From assembly GCA_946481105.1 (NCBI GenBank), contig CAMLMM010000049.1, positions 1 to 14,613 of the forward strand: a stretch of DNA of 14,613 nucleotides, in the 5' to 3' direction. The notes beneath the pieces were generated by a model. It was not told the DNA's origin and searched no databases. It saw only the letters and a list, made by a program, of their open reading frames with translations. This document shows, piece after piece, positions 8,241 to 13,401 of this stretch. Position numbers and translations under genes: made by a program. This DNA is from an uncultured Alphaproteobacteria bacterium. Its GTDB lineage: Bacteria; Pseudomonadota; Alphaproteobacteria; Micavibrionales; Micavibrionaceae. Position 1 is the stretch's first letter, and the number at the start of each line of letters is the position of its first letter.

Positions 8241-8797
8241 TCTGTTTCCCCTTTCCGCGCCAGTTCTGCCAGTTTTTGCAACCCACGATGAACCATGACT
8301 TTGATATTACTCTCACTGAGGTTAAATTTTTGCGCCGTTTCCCGCACGTTCGCGCCATCCACCTTCAGGGCGTAAATAATATCGCCCAGAGGTGGTTTAA
8401 GCTGATCCAGAAGTTTTGCCAGATCACGCCGCGTCTCGGTTTCGCCGTCATGGGCCGTATCTACGATATCGCCAAAATTTTCATCATCAATCGATGTGGT
8501 TTTCAGTTTATGACGGCGTAGATAATCAATCATTTTATGTTTTACGACCACGCGCACCCAAGCCAGAAACGGATAGGCTGGATCATAGGTATGCAGTTTT
8601 AAGTGCACAGTCAGCAGGGTTTCCTGCACCACATCTTCAATCGCGTGTTGTTGCGCATAGGCCGCCATAGGGTGATATATCATCCTCCGTAAAACAGGGG
8701 TCAGGGTTCGCAGGAAATCGCCATAAGCGGCTTTATCGCCATTCCGGGAGCGATTTGCCAGTGCCGCCAGGCTTATTTCCAATTCGCTGTTATTCAC
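8237..8797 (-). CDS. sigF: ECF RNA polymerase sigma factor, SigF group
   Basis: This is a two-domain ECF sigma factor of 186 residues. Sigma2 spans about 22-98, with AIEDVVQETLLTVHLKLHTY as the core-binding and -10 region and FLAWVRVVVKHKMIDYLRR after it. Sigma4 spans about 126-180, with the helix-turn-helix ETAQKFNLSESNIKVMVHRG for -35 recognition. The start codon is GTG at 8797, preceded by AAGGATAAGGCA. It overlaps nrsF by four bases. A SigF-type promoter lies just upstream, so the gene probably activates itself. The downstream dipZ-msrA-msrB genes carry the same element, indicating a periplasmic methionine repair regulon; SigF systems elsewhere have been tied to msrA and to oxidative or metal stress. 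ECF identity is certain; the SigF subgroup follows from the NrsF partner and promoter. Confidence 0.92.
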   Translation of the reverse strand: MNNSELEISLAALANRSRNGDKAAYGDFLRTLTPVLRRMIYHPMAAYAQQHAIEDVVQETLLTVHLKLHTYDPAYPFLAWVRVVVKHKMIDYLRRHKLKTTSIDDENFGDIVDTAHDGETETRRDLAKLLDQLKPPLGDIIYALKVDGANVRETAQKFNLSESNIKVMVHRGLQKLAELARKGETE

Positions 8798-8811
8798 TGC
8801 CTTATCCTTAG

Positions 8812-8840
8812 ATTACGAAGGTTTTTCGTGAAAGGTTACA
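8812..8840 (-). promoter_or_regulatory. SigF-type autoregulatory ECF promoter for sigF-nrsF
   Basis: On the minus strand TGTAACC (8834-8840) is followed by a 16-base spacer and CGTAAT (8812-8817), 14 bases before the GTG start. The transcript would have only a very short leader carrying the AAGGATAAGG binding site. Spacing and both boxes match the element before dipZ. Of five GGTTAC (GTAACC) sites I found in the window, only these two have a CGTA box at 16 bases. Confidence 0.78.
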
Positions 8841-8898
8841 CCAGATTTATCAGAATCCGCTCATATCGGCTATGTGGATTATTAATTGGCCTTGGAAA

Positions 8899-8923
8899 GG
8901 AACGATGCGTTATCTGGACTGTT
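8899..8923 (+). promoter_or_regulatory. Possible general-stress (EcfG-like) promoter before the DUF6496 gene
   Basis: GGAAC (8899-8903) is followed by 16 bases and TGTT (8920-8923), 49 bases before the DUF6496 ATG. The alphaproteobacterial EcfG consensus is GGAAC-N16/17-CGTT, so one -10 base differs. The downstream genes belong to families often stress-induced. This is a motif-level suggestion only. Confidence 0.3.
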
Positions 8924-8972
8924 AGGACGATATACAGCCAAAACGGCATTTCCAATAATAGAGGAGAGCGTC

Positions 8973-9221
8973 ATGGTCAAACAATCATCAGCACAGAAAA
9001 AAACCATGGGACGTGTCATGCACGAATACAAGCATGGCGAGTTGGAATCGGGGAGTGGCAAAAAGGTAAAAACCCGGAAGCAGGCCATTGCGATTGGACT
9101 GAAAGAAGCGGGGGCGTCCAAATATGAGTCTAAATCCAAAAATCGCCAGAATTTAAGTCATACCAAAGCAAAAGAACGTCGTGGCCAGACCGCCAAACAA
9201 CAGAAAGAGGGTCATTTGTAA
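8973..9221 (+). CDS. Small basic DUF6496-domain protein
   Basis: An 82-residue, very lysine-rich protein. The core KKTMGRVMHEYKHGELESG followed by KTRKQAIAIGLKEAG is the DUF6496 pattern, in which a short helix precedes a KxGKxVKSRKQAIAIGLSEA-type motif. The C-terminal third (KSKNRQNLSHTKAKERRG onward) is basic and probably disordered, suggesting nucleic-acid association, but no biochemical role is known to me. GAGGAG eight bases before this ATG fixes the start; a longer reading from 8886 has no such site. It is the first gene of a probable three-gene unit, with the CBS gene 31 bases on and Host_attach after that. No membrane segment or signal peptide is visible. Confidence 0.8.
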   Translation: MVKQSSAQKKTMGRVMHEYKHGELESGSGKKVKTRKQAIAIGLKEAGASKYESKSKNRQNLSHTKAKERRGQTAKQQKEGHL

Positions 9222-9252
9222 TTTAACCACCACCAGCCGCAGGAGGCAAACC

Positions 9253-9684
9253 ATGGCAAGTAAACAAGTAAAGGAATTAATGGAATCTCATCTGGAACTT
9301 ATCAGCCCGGATGCCACGTTAACTGAGGCTGCACAAAAAATGAAGGAAGTCGATTGCGGCTTCCTGCCTGTTGGCGGAGACAACGCGCCGGAAGGCATTA
9401 TTACCGACCGTGATATTGTTATCCGTGCCATTGCAGCCGGAAAAGATCCGACTAAAACCAAGGTGCGCGATTGCATGACACCAGATGTATGCGCCTGTCA
9501 GGAAACGGATACGCTGGAAGATGCGGCTGAGATGATGAACGAAAATAATGTCAGCCGCCTGGTTGTTATGGATGTAGATGATAATATCTGTGGGGTTTTG
9601 ACATTTGGCCGCATAATCCGCAGCAATGATAACAAGGAACAAACCAGTAATGTCGTTGAAAAAGCAACAGGACATGCGGCTTAG
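9253..9684 (+). CDS. Stand-alone CBS-domain pair protein
   Basis: A 143-residue protein made almost entirely of two CBS motifs (about 8-63 and 72-128), which together form a Bateman module binding adenosyl ligands such as AMP, ATP or NAD. Family marks are VKELMESHLELISPDATLTE, the DCGFLPV strand, GIITDRDIVIRAIA ending repeat one, then VRDCMTPDVCACQETDTLED and GVLTFGRIIR ending repeat two. No effector domain is attached, so it is probably a small energy- or nucleotide-sensing protein acting through a partner. The start is set by an excellent AGGAGG nine bases before the ATG at 9253; the open frame extends upstream to 9181 but has no such site. It sits between the DUF6496 and Host_attach genes. 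Ligand and partner cannot be told from sequence. Confidence 0.92.
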   Translation: MASKQVKELMESHLELISPDATLTEAAQKMKEVDCGFLPVGGDNAPEGIITDRDIVIRAIAAGKDPTKTKVRDCMTPDVCACQETDTLEDAAEMMNENNVSRLVVMDVDDNICGVLTFGRIIRSNDNKEQTSNVVEKATGHAA

Positions 9685-9702
9685 GGAAAAGGGAGATAAA
9701 TA

Positions 9703-10215
9703 ATGTCATATAGATATGCCAGCGGTGAATCATTTACTGAAATTATGCCCGTATCTGGCGATAAGTTGGTTGGCACGTCCAAAACATGGGCTGTTGTGGC
9801 CGATGGAAATGGTGCGCGTATATTTTCACGAAACCATAAAAATTTTGATCTGGTTCATGAAATCCACCCACCGGAACTGCTGATTGACGGACTGGATAAT
9901 GTCGGGCGCGGTCGCCATGGAAGTTTTGGTGCCGGACGTCATGCCTATGAACCCAGTCTGCAGGAAAGCCAGCAGGTTGACATGGCGCTGGCCCGGTCGA
10001 TTGCCGCGTGGCTGGAGACAATGTTTCATCATAACCGTTTTGAAACGTTGATTTTAGTCGCTGAACCGCAAATGCTCGGAAAGCTGCGTAACAATCTTGA
10101 TAAACATGTACTGGAATGCGTGATAGCCGAATCACACAAACAGCTCACCAATCTGAGTGATCATGAGTTGTCTGCGGAATTACGGCATATTATCCCCGGT
10201 CCTGAGAAGGAATAA
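9703..10215 (+). CDS. Host_attach-family protein (eRF1/Dom34-like fold family)
   Basis: A 170-residue protein of the family named 'protein required for attachment to host cells' (PF10116). The family name comes from one plant-associated case and does not establish function here. Typical segments are KTWAVVADGNGARIF (27-41), a charged loop GRGRHGSFGAGRHAYEPS, a helical FARSIAAWLE-type segment (here ALARSIAAWLETMFHH), LILVAEPQMLGKLRNNLDKHV and a C-terminal LSDHELSAELRHIIP. It is soluble, with no signal peptide. An N-terminal extension of about 26 residues precedes the usual KTW start. AGGGAG precedes the ATG. It follows the CBS gene by 18 bases and ends in a strong terminator, so it closes the three-gene unit. 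Members often occur with stress genes, as here. Confidence 0.85.
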   Translation: MSYRYASGESFTEIMPVSGDKLVGTSKTWAVVADGNGARIFSRNHKNFDLVHEIHPPELLIDGLDNVGRGRHGSFGAGRHAYEPSLQESQQVDMALARSIAAWLETMFHHNRFETLILVAEPQMLGKLRNNLDKHVLECVIAESHKQLTNLSDHELSAELRHIIPGPEKE

Positions 10216-10240
10216 CAAAGCGGGCTAAGCCCGCTTTGTT
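10214..10240 (+). terminator. Intrinsic terminator between Host_attach gene and yciE-like gene
   Basis: A perfect 12-bp stem (AACAAAGCGGGC, 10214-10225, with 10229-10240) has a 3-base TAA loop and is followed by TTTAATTTT. It overlaps the Host_attach stop codon. It lies between convergent genes; the T-rich tail favours plus-strand termination, though the stem may also stop minus-strand transcripts. Confidence 0.85.
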
Positions 10241-10246
10241 TTAATT

Positions 10247-10756
10247 TTAAGCTGCCCGCGAAACTTGCTGATCTTCTGCATCTTCCAATTCCTGGTCGCA
10301 GATTTGCGCCAGCTTTTCATCGGCACCTTCTTCTTCTGCCAAAGTTTGGTCCAGCAGTTTAAATATCTTCTTATCACCCATGTCTTTAGCAAGTTTCATC
10401 AGGCTCAAATAAGCTGACATCTCATAATGTTCAACTTTCTGGGCGGCGGAAATCAGGGCCATATCACGAATTGCACCTTCCTCCATTTCTTCAATAAGCG
10501 AACTGCCTTCCGCAACCAGCCCTTCCATTGCCACGCATTTTTTCCGTTTAATCTTGAAACCGCCCAGTTCGGCGATTTTCTCTAGCCGTGCCACCTGATT
10601 TTCAGTTTCGGATAAATGCTCCTCAAATGCTTCGATAAGAGCTTGATTATTTGCGGCTTTGGCAAGTTTGGGCAGGGCCTTTGTCAATTGCTTTTCGGCG
10701 CTATAAAGGTCGGACATTTCGTGCACGAACAGGTCTTCGATAGTTTGAATCGTCAT
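10247..10756 (-). CDS. YciE/DUF892-type ferritin-like stress protein
   Basis: A 169-residue helical protein of the YciE/YciF family, a ferritin-like four-helix fold seen in general stress regulons. Recognisable parts are TIEDLFVHEMSDLYSAEKQL (3-22), AFEEHLSETENQVARLEKI (43-61), ISAAQKVEHYEMSAYLSL (102-119) and LAEEEGADEKLAQI (139-152). Glu and His residues recur at metal-ligand-like positions (Glu13, Glu21, Glu50, His110, Glu112, Glu142). Metal binding is assumed from the fold; ferritin-type iron storage is not shown for this family. The start is the ATG at 10756, with AAGGA before it; an upstream in-frame ATG at 10828 gives a leader unlike the family. It converges on the Host_attach gene and diverges from the KGG-like gene. 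Confidence 0.88.
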   Translation of the reverse strand: MTIQTIEDLFVHEMSDLYSAEKQLTKALPKLAKAANNQALIEAFEEHLSETENQVARLEKIAELGGFKIKRKKCVAMEGLVAEGSSLIEEMEEGAIRDMALISAAQKVEHYEMSAYLSLMKLAKDMGDKKIFKLLDQTLAEEEGADEKLAQICDQELEDAEDQQVSRAA

Positions 10757-10860
10757 GATTGAATCCTTTTTGTTAGATGGGGTGGAATATCCTGCTAATC
10801 CATGGCGTATCTTTAAGTTCCGGCGCACAGGTGCAGCAGAGATAAAAAGATTCTTTTTTC

Positions 10861-10891
10861 GGAACCACCTCCGGTCGACTTTTGTTCGACT
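10861..10891 (+). promoter_or_regulatory. Candidate control element before the KGG-like gene
   Basis: The 240-base gap between the divergent yciE-like and KGG-like genes holds GGAAC (10861-10865), then 17 bases, then TGTT (10883-10886). This again resembles an EcfG-type promoter with one -10 mismatch. Two TCGACT copies (10875-10880 and 10886-10891) overlap it, 11 bases apart from start to start, about one helical turn, and could be an operator. The leader to the ATG at 10997 would be about 100 bases. Weak evidence. Confidence 0.27.
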
Positions 10892-10996
10892 CGTAACTCC
10901 CCCAGAAAGACCCAGCTAATCACATTACAATTGAAAAGGGTCAGATCATTCTTGCCGGGAGATTACTCACAACCCAACCTTTGAAAGGAAATCAAA

Positions 10997-11533
10997 ATGA
11001 ATCGATATCAAAACTCGAACAATGGCCGCAATACACCAGAACGTAACGATCAGGGGCGTTTTATGTCTGATCGCGACTATAATGACGACCGCGGATATTC
11101 CCGGTCGCGTTCCCGTTATGATCAGGATGATGACGCTCGTTATGGCGGGCGTGGGCACGCCCAGGGTGGATGGTTTGGCGACCCGGAGGGCCATTCTGAA
11201 GCGTCACGTCGCGGCTGGGAAGATCGCCAATCAGGCGGGCGCGGACGGAATGACTATTATGATGACCGTTCGTACCGAAGCGAAAGAGGAGGAGGCCGCT
11301 CCAGCCAGGATTATTACGATGATGACCGTTCCTATAATGCGCAGAACCGCCCGCGCGATGATGAAGGCCGATTCACCTCGCGTGGGGGTGGTAATTATGG
11401 CCGATATGACCGTGATGACGATGACCGTTCCTACAGCAGCCGTGGCCGTGGGGGACAGGGACATGGCGGATGGTTTGGCGACCCGGAAGGTCATTCCGAA
11501 GCCGCGCGCCGTGGCTGGGAAGATCGCCGTTAA
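10997..11533 (+). CDS. KGG-like low-complexity stress protein with duplicated motif
   Basis: A 178-residue, highly hydrophilic protein rich in Arg, Asp, Gly, Ser and Tyr, predicted disordered, without membrane or signal segments. It consists of two related halves. Each contains a GRFxS segment (QGRFMSDRD and EGRFTSRGG), an Asp/Arg/Tyr-rich spacer, and the motif GWFGDPEGHSEASRRGWEDR (58-77; copy at 158-177 with one Ser-to-Ala change). The GxxGHxEAxRRGWE core resembles the KGG/con-10 type motif of stress-induced hydrophilic proteins. AAAGGA lies eight bases before the ATG. The next gene, 88 bases downstream, is a second Tyr/Arg-rich protein. A protective role in drying, osmotic or oxidative stress is plausible by family only. 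Confidence 0.75.
   Translation: MNRYQNSNNGRNTPERNDQGRFMSDRDYNDDRGYSRSRSRYDQDDDARYGGRGHAQGGWFGDPEGHSEASRRGWEDRQSGGRGRNDYYDDRSYRSERGGGRSSQDYYDDDRSYNAQNRPRDDEGRFTSRGGGNYGRYDRDDDDRSYSSRGRGGQGHGGWFGDPEGHSEAARRGWEDRR
11168..11229 (+). repeat. Copy 1 of intragenic 62-base repeat in KGG-like gene
   Basis: Encodes GWFGDPEGHSEASRRGWEDR plus flanking bases. The second copy starts exactly 300 bases later and differs mostly at synonymous third positions (for example GAGGGCCAT against GAAGGTCAT). This points to an old duplication of a 100-codon unit held by selection on the protein. Confidence 0.85.
11468..11529 (+). repeat. Copy 2 of intragenic 62-base repeat in KGG-like gene
   Basis: Partner of the copy at 11168-11229. 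Only one residue of the 20-residue motif differs (Ser to Ala). It lies at the extreme C-terminus, followed by one Arg codon and the TAA. Confidence 0.85.
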
Positions 11534-11546
11534 GTGCCTCAGGCAA

Positions 11547-11582
11547 AGAATACAGGGAGGAGATAACTGCTCTCTGTATTCT
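11547..11582 (+). other. Intergenic hairpin between the two low-complexity protein genes
   Basis: AGAATACAG (11547-11555) pairs with CTGTATTCT (11574-11582). Four more inner pairs including one G-U extend the stem to 13 bp around a 10-base loop. No T-run follows, so it is not a standard terminator. It could be an mRNA stability or partial-attenuation element between the genes. Confidence 0.45.
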
Positions 11583-11621
11583 GCGTTATAAAACATATTT
11601 ATTTCCTGAAAGGAAAAGATC

Positions 11622-12326
11622 ATGGCAAAGAAAAACAGGAATACAGGTTCCGAAAATCCCGAAGATGAAAGCAACGCTGTTTCCCCGCGGGATTATGAGG
11701 GGGATGAGGATACTGGCCACAGTATGGCGGGAGGATCGTCATTTAGATCGGGCGATTTTGATGATATTGCCCGCTATGGCAATGGCAACCAATCGTTGAG
11801 AGCAACGCCAAACCAAACGCGCAGTAATGACAGATGGTTCGGTCAATCCTCAACTTCCCGACTTGGGCGCATGCGGTTTGGTTCAAATGCAAATAGGGAC
11901 TATGAAAGTGAATCTTCTTATGGATCGTCTGCTGACGAGGGAAGATATAATGAAGAAAGATACCGTGAGCAGCGGTCAATGCGCTATTCAGCCCCTTCGC
12001 GGCAGAGAGAGTATAATCCAAGCCGCGACCAATATACGGGCTATGATGAACGTATGTACGGTCAAACCGAGCGGAACAGGGAATATTATAATCCACGTTA
12101 TTCGGAATATAGCGAATCTCATCGCCGGTCTGCGTATCGGGACCAGAGTCAACCGCCGCGCCGAAGTTACGCCAGTCCGGGGCAGGATTACGGAGATTAT
12201 GGGTTGTCCCGATCTTCCAGCTACAATGATAATTATCAGGATGAACGGTCCTATCGACAGCAGGATCACCAGATGGAGCCTTACGAAGCCCGTTACCAGC
12301 GAAACTGGCGGAGAAATCAATATTAG
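11622..12326 (+). CDS. Tyr/Arg/Ser-rich low-complexity protein of unknown function
   Basis: I do not recognise a named family. The 234-residue product is strongly hydrophilic and repetitive in composition. The N-terminal third is acidic (ENPEDESNA, DYEGDEDTGHS), with RWFGQSSTSRLGRMRFG near 90-107. The rest is rich in Tyr, Arg, Ser, Gln and Asn (for example RYNEERYREQRSMRY, EYYNPRYSEYSES, RSYRQQDHQ). No signal peptide, membrane helix or cysteine is visible, so a disordered cytoplasmic protein is likely. AAAGGAAAAG precedes the ATG. The composition resembles the KGG-like protein just upstream, and RWFGQ may be a relic of its GWFGD motif, but the full motif is missing. A terminator follows. Such Tyr/Arg-rich chains can form condensates or bind nucleic acid; that is speculation here. 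Confidence 0.7.
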   Translation: MAKKNRNTGSENPEDESNAVSPRDYEGDEDTGHSMAGGSSFRSGDFDDIARYGNGNQSLRATPNQTRSNDRWFGQSSTSRLGRMRFGSNANRDYESESSYGSSADEGRYNEERYREQRSMRYSAPSRQREYNPSRDQYTGYDERMYGQTERNREYYNPRYSEYSESHRRSAYRDQSQPPRRSYASPGQDYGDYGLSRSSSYNDNYQDERSYRQQDHQMEPYEARYQRNWRRNQY

Positions 12327-12335
12327 AACATGCGG

Positions 12336-12357
12336 CAAGAGGCGAAAAAGCCTCTTG
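12336..12357 (+). terminator. Intrinsic terminator after the low-complexity gene
   Basis: CAAGAGGC (12336-12343) pairs with GCCTCTTG (12350-12357) around a GAAAAA loop, followed by TTTCTTTAT. It lies 10 bases beyond the stop codon and separates this unit from the DUF6766 gene. Confidence 0.8.
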
Positions 12358-12399
12358 TTTCTTTATGGAACCAAGTTTTTAAATCAAGGTTAGATTCAC

Positions 12400-12810
12400 A
12401 TGCAAAAAAGCCCCTTCTTTAAAAGTTATGGTTTTGTCTGTGTCACTTCGCTGTTTTTTGCGGCGTCATTATTGCTGCATTGGTTGTTTGGCTGGTTTTC
12501 TTACGTTGACGAACAGAAAGATTTAAGGCTGCCTGTTGAGATTTCCAGCTATCTGCATCAAATGCTGCGGGATACTTTTGAAAATTGGCAATCCGAATTC
12601 CTGCAGCTTATCTGGCAGGTGGCAGGCCTAGCCGTCCTGTTGCATGTCGGATCGCCTCAGTCCAAAGAAGGTGATGATCGCATGGAAGCCAAAATTGATG
12701 CCATTCTTCTGGCGATTGATCCTGCTAAAGCCAAAGAAACGCTGCTGAAAATTGATGATCAATATGAGGGGCGTCATACCGATCCATTTTACAAGGAAAT
12801 TTCGGAATAA
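12400..12810 (+). CDS. Small membrane protein, DUF6766 family
   Basis: A 136-residue protein. Residues about 10-33 (YGFVCVTSLFFAASLLLHWL onward) form a membrane helix, followed by the family-like segment WFSYVDEQKDL. Residues 58-72 (DTFENWQSEFLQLIW) lead into a second hydrophobic stretch, about 66-83, and then GSPQSKEGD. This order (helix, Y-x-DEQ, TFENWxSEFLQ, second helix, GSxxSK) matches DUF6766. A charged C-terminal tail of about 50 residues follows. No function is established that I know of; members occur near stress genes. The ribosome binding site is weak: AAGG lies about 10 bases before the ATG. The upstream terminator implies its own promoter. The C-terminus ends eight bases before an inverted repeat bounding the next gene. 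Confidence 0.75.
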   Translation: MQKSPFFKSYGFVCVTSLFFAASLLLHWLFGWFSYVDEQKDLRLPVEISSYLHQMLRDTFENWQSEFLQLIWQVAGLAVLLHVGSPQSKEGDDRMEAKIDAILLAIDPAKAKETLLKIDDQYEGRHTDPFYKEISE

Positions 12811-12818
12811 GCTTAGTT

Positions 12819-12837
12819 GCAAAATATTATTTGAGGC
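12819..12837. repeat. Left arm of inverted repeat around the lipoprotein gene
   Basis: GCAAAATATTATTTGAGGC. The reverse complement of 13228-13244 is identical apart from lacking two bases in the AT-rich middle. The arm contains the stop codon of the lipoprotein gene. The two arms enclose a 426-base segment. Confidence 0.6.
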
Positions 12838-13213
12838 ATCCGCTGATGCTATTCAATACATCTTTGCTCCAATTAGGGGCAAAAATATTTGTTTCCATTG
12901 CTTTCTTAGATACAACCTCAACTTCAGTTTTATTTTTACCGGTTGATTTTACAAAGGCAGCTACATTCTCTCCATAGCTAAAAGCAGTCATACCGCGTTG
13001 CGCTAAGATATAACCTTCCTGCTTATTTTCCCCTGCAATGCTAAGGCCGAGACCGTTAAAGCTACAAATTGTTGCATCCCAAGTTTTACTAAAAGGATAA
13101 TTATAGGTTTGTGTAATACCTGTTCCCTTGGCAAGTCTGGCATCAGCAAGTGTCGTGCATCCACTTAAGGATAAAGTGGATACGACAAGAAATGTGAATG
13201 ATTTATAGAACAT
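12827..13213 (-). CDS. Small lipoprotein of unknown function, possibly acquired
   Basis: A 128-residue protein starting MFYKSFTFLVVSTLSLSGC, a signal peptide with lipobox LSGC, so Cys19 should be lipidated and the protein anchored in the envelope. The mature part has YPFSKTWDATICSFNGLGLSI then QEGYILAQRG. This loosely resembles small lipoproteins with a 'W-A-x4-L-x2-G-x-x-I ... G-x-I-x-A' pattern, but I cannot name a family. Two further cysteines (in ATICSF and SISGCLK) could form a disulfide. An open frame continues upstream through the tRNA gene, but that part is tRNA read as protein; the ATG at 13213, after a GAGGC site, is the sensible start. Sampled GC is about 38%, clearly below the flanking genes. 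The gene is bracketed by inverted repeats beside tRNA-Trp, which suggests acquisition. Confidence 0.7.
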   Translation of the reverse strand: MFYKSFTFLVVSTLSLSGCTTLADARLAKGTGITQTYNYPFSKTWDATICSFNGLGLSIAGENKQEGYILAQRGMTAFSYGENVAAFVKSTGKNKTEVEVVSKKAMETNIFAPNWSKDVLNSISGCLK

Positions 13214-13227
13214 ATGATTCAAGAAAA

Positions 13228-13244
13228 GCCTCAAAATATTTTGC
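13228..13244. repeat. Right arm of inverted repeat around the lipoprotein gene
   Basis: GCCTCAAAATATTTTGC, the inverse of the left arm with a two-base gap. Its core CAAAATATTTTG is itself a perfect palindrome. It begins seven bases from the 3' end of tRNA-Trp and contains the GAGGC that may serve as the lipoprotein's ribosome binding site. Confidence 0.6.
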
Positions 13245-13251
13245 GTGGAAC

Positions 13252-13327
13252 TGGCAGGGGCAGTAGGACTTGAACCCACGACCCTCGGTTTTGGAGACCG
13301 ATGCTCTACCAACTGAGCTATACCCCT
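13252..13327 (-). tRNA. trnW: tRNA-Trp (anticodon CCA)
   Basis: A complete 76-base tRNA with encoded 3' CCA. The acceptor stem AGGGGTA pairs with TGCCCCT (one G-U), the D-arm is GCTC/GAGC, the anticodon stem TCGGT/ACCGA encloses CTCCAAA with CCA at positions 34-36 (13292-13294 on the plus strand), the T-arm is GTGGG/CCTAC around TTCAAGT, and the discriminator is G. All stems close. It lies downstream of tuf on the same strand, as is common, but separated from it by a 324-codon gene. Confidence 0.97.
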
Positions 13328-13401
13328 AGGTCCGTGTGAATGGAGTGGTTTTAGTCTATTCAGCGGGGTTTTTCCAGTGAAAAATCGGGAAAGCAGCCAA
13401 A

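Noticed and set aside
9181..9252. Longer start for the CBS-domain gene
   Set aside because: It would overlap the DUF6496 gene, and AGGAGG sits just before the ATG at 9253.
10757..10828. Longer start for the yciE-like gene
   Set aside because: The extra 24 residues do not look like the family, and AAGGA precedes the ATG at 10756.
11022..11591. A 189-codon plus-strand open frame overlapping the KGG-like gene
   Set aside because: It is the +1 shadow of a repetitive gene. The chosen frame has a good ribosome binding site and the duplicated GWFGDPEGH motif conserved at the protein level.
12835..12848. GCATC/GATGC hairpin at the end of the lipoprotein gene
   Set aside because: The stem has only five pairs inside coding sequence, with no proper T-run.
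13214..13312. N-terminal extension of the lipoprotein frame (MVEHRSPKPRVVGSSP...)
   Set aside because: This segment runs through the 3' half of tRNA-Trp. The lipoprotein signal sequence begins at the ATG at 13213.
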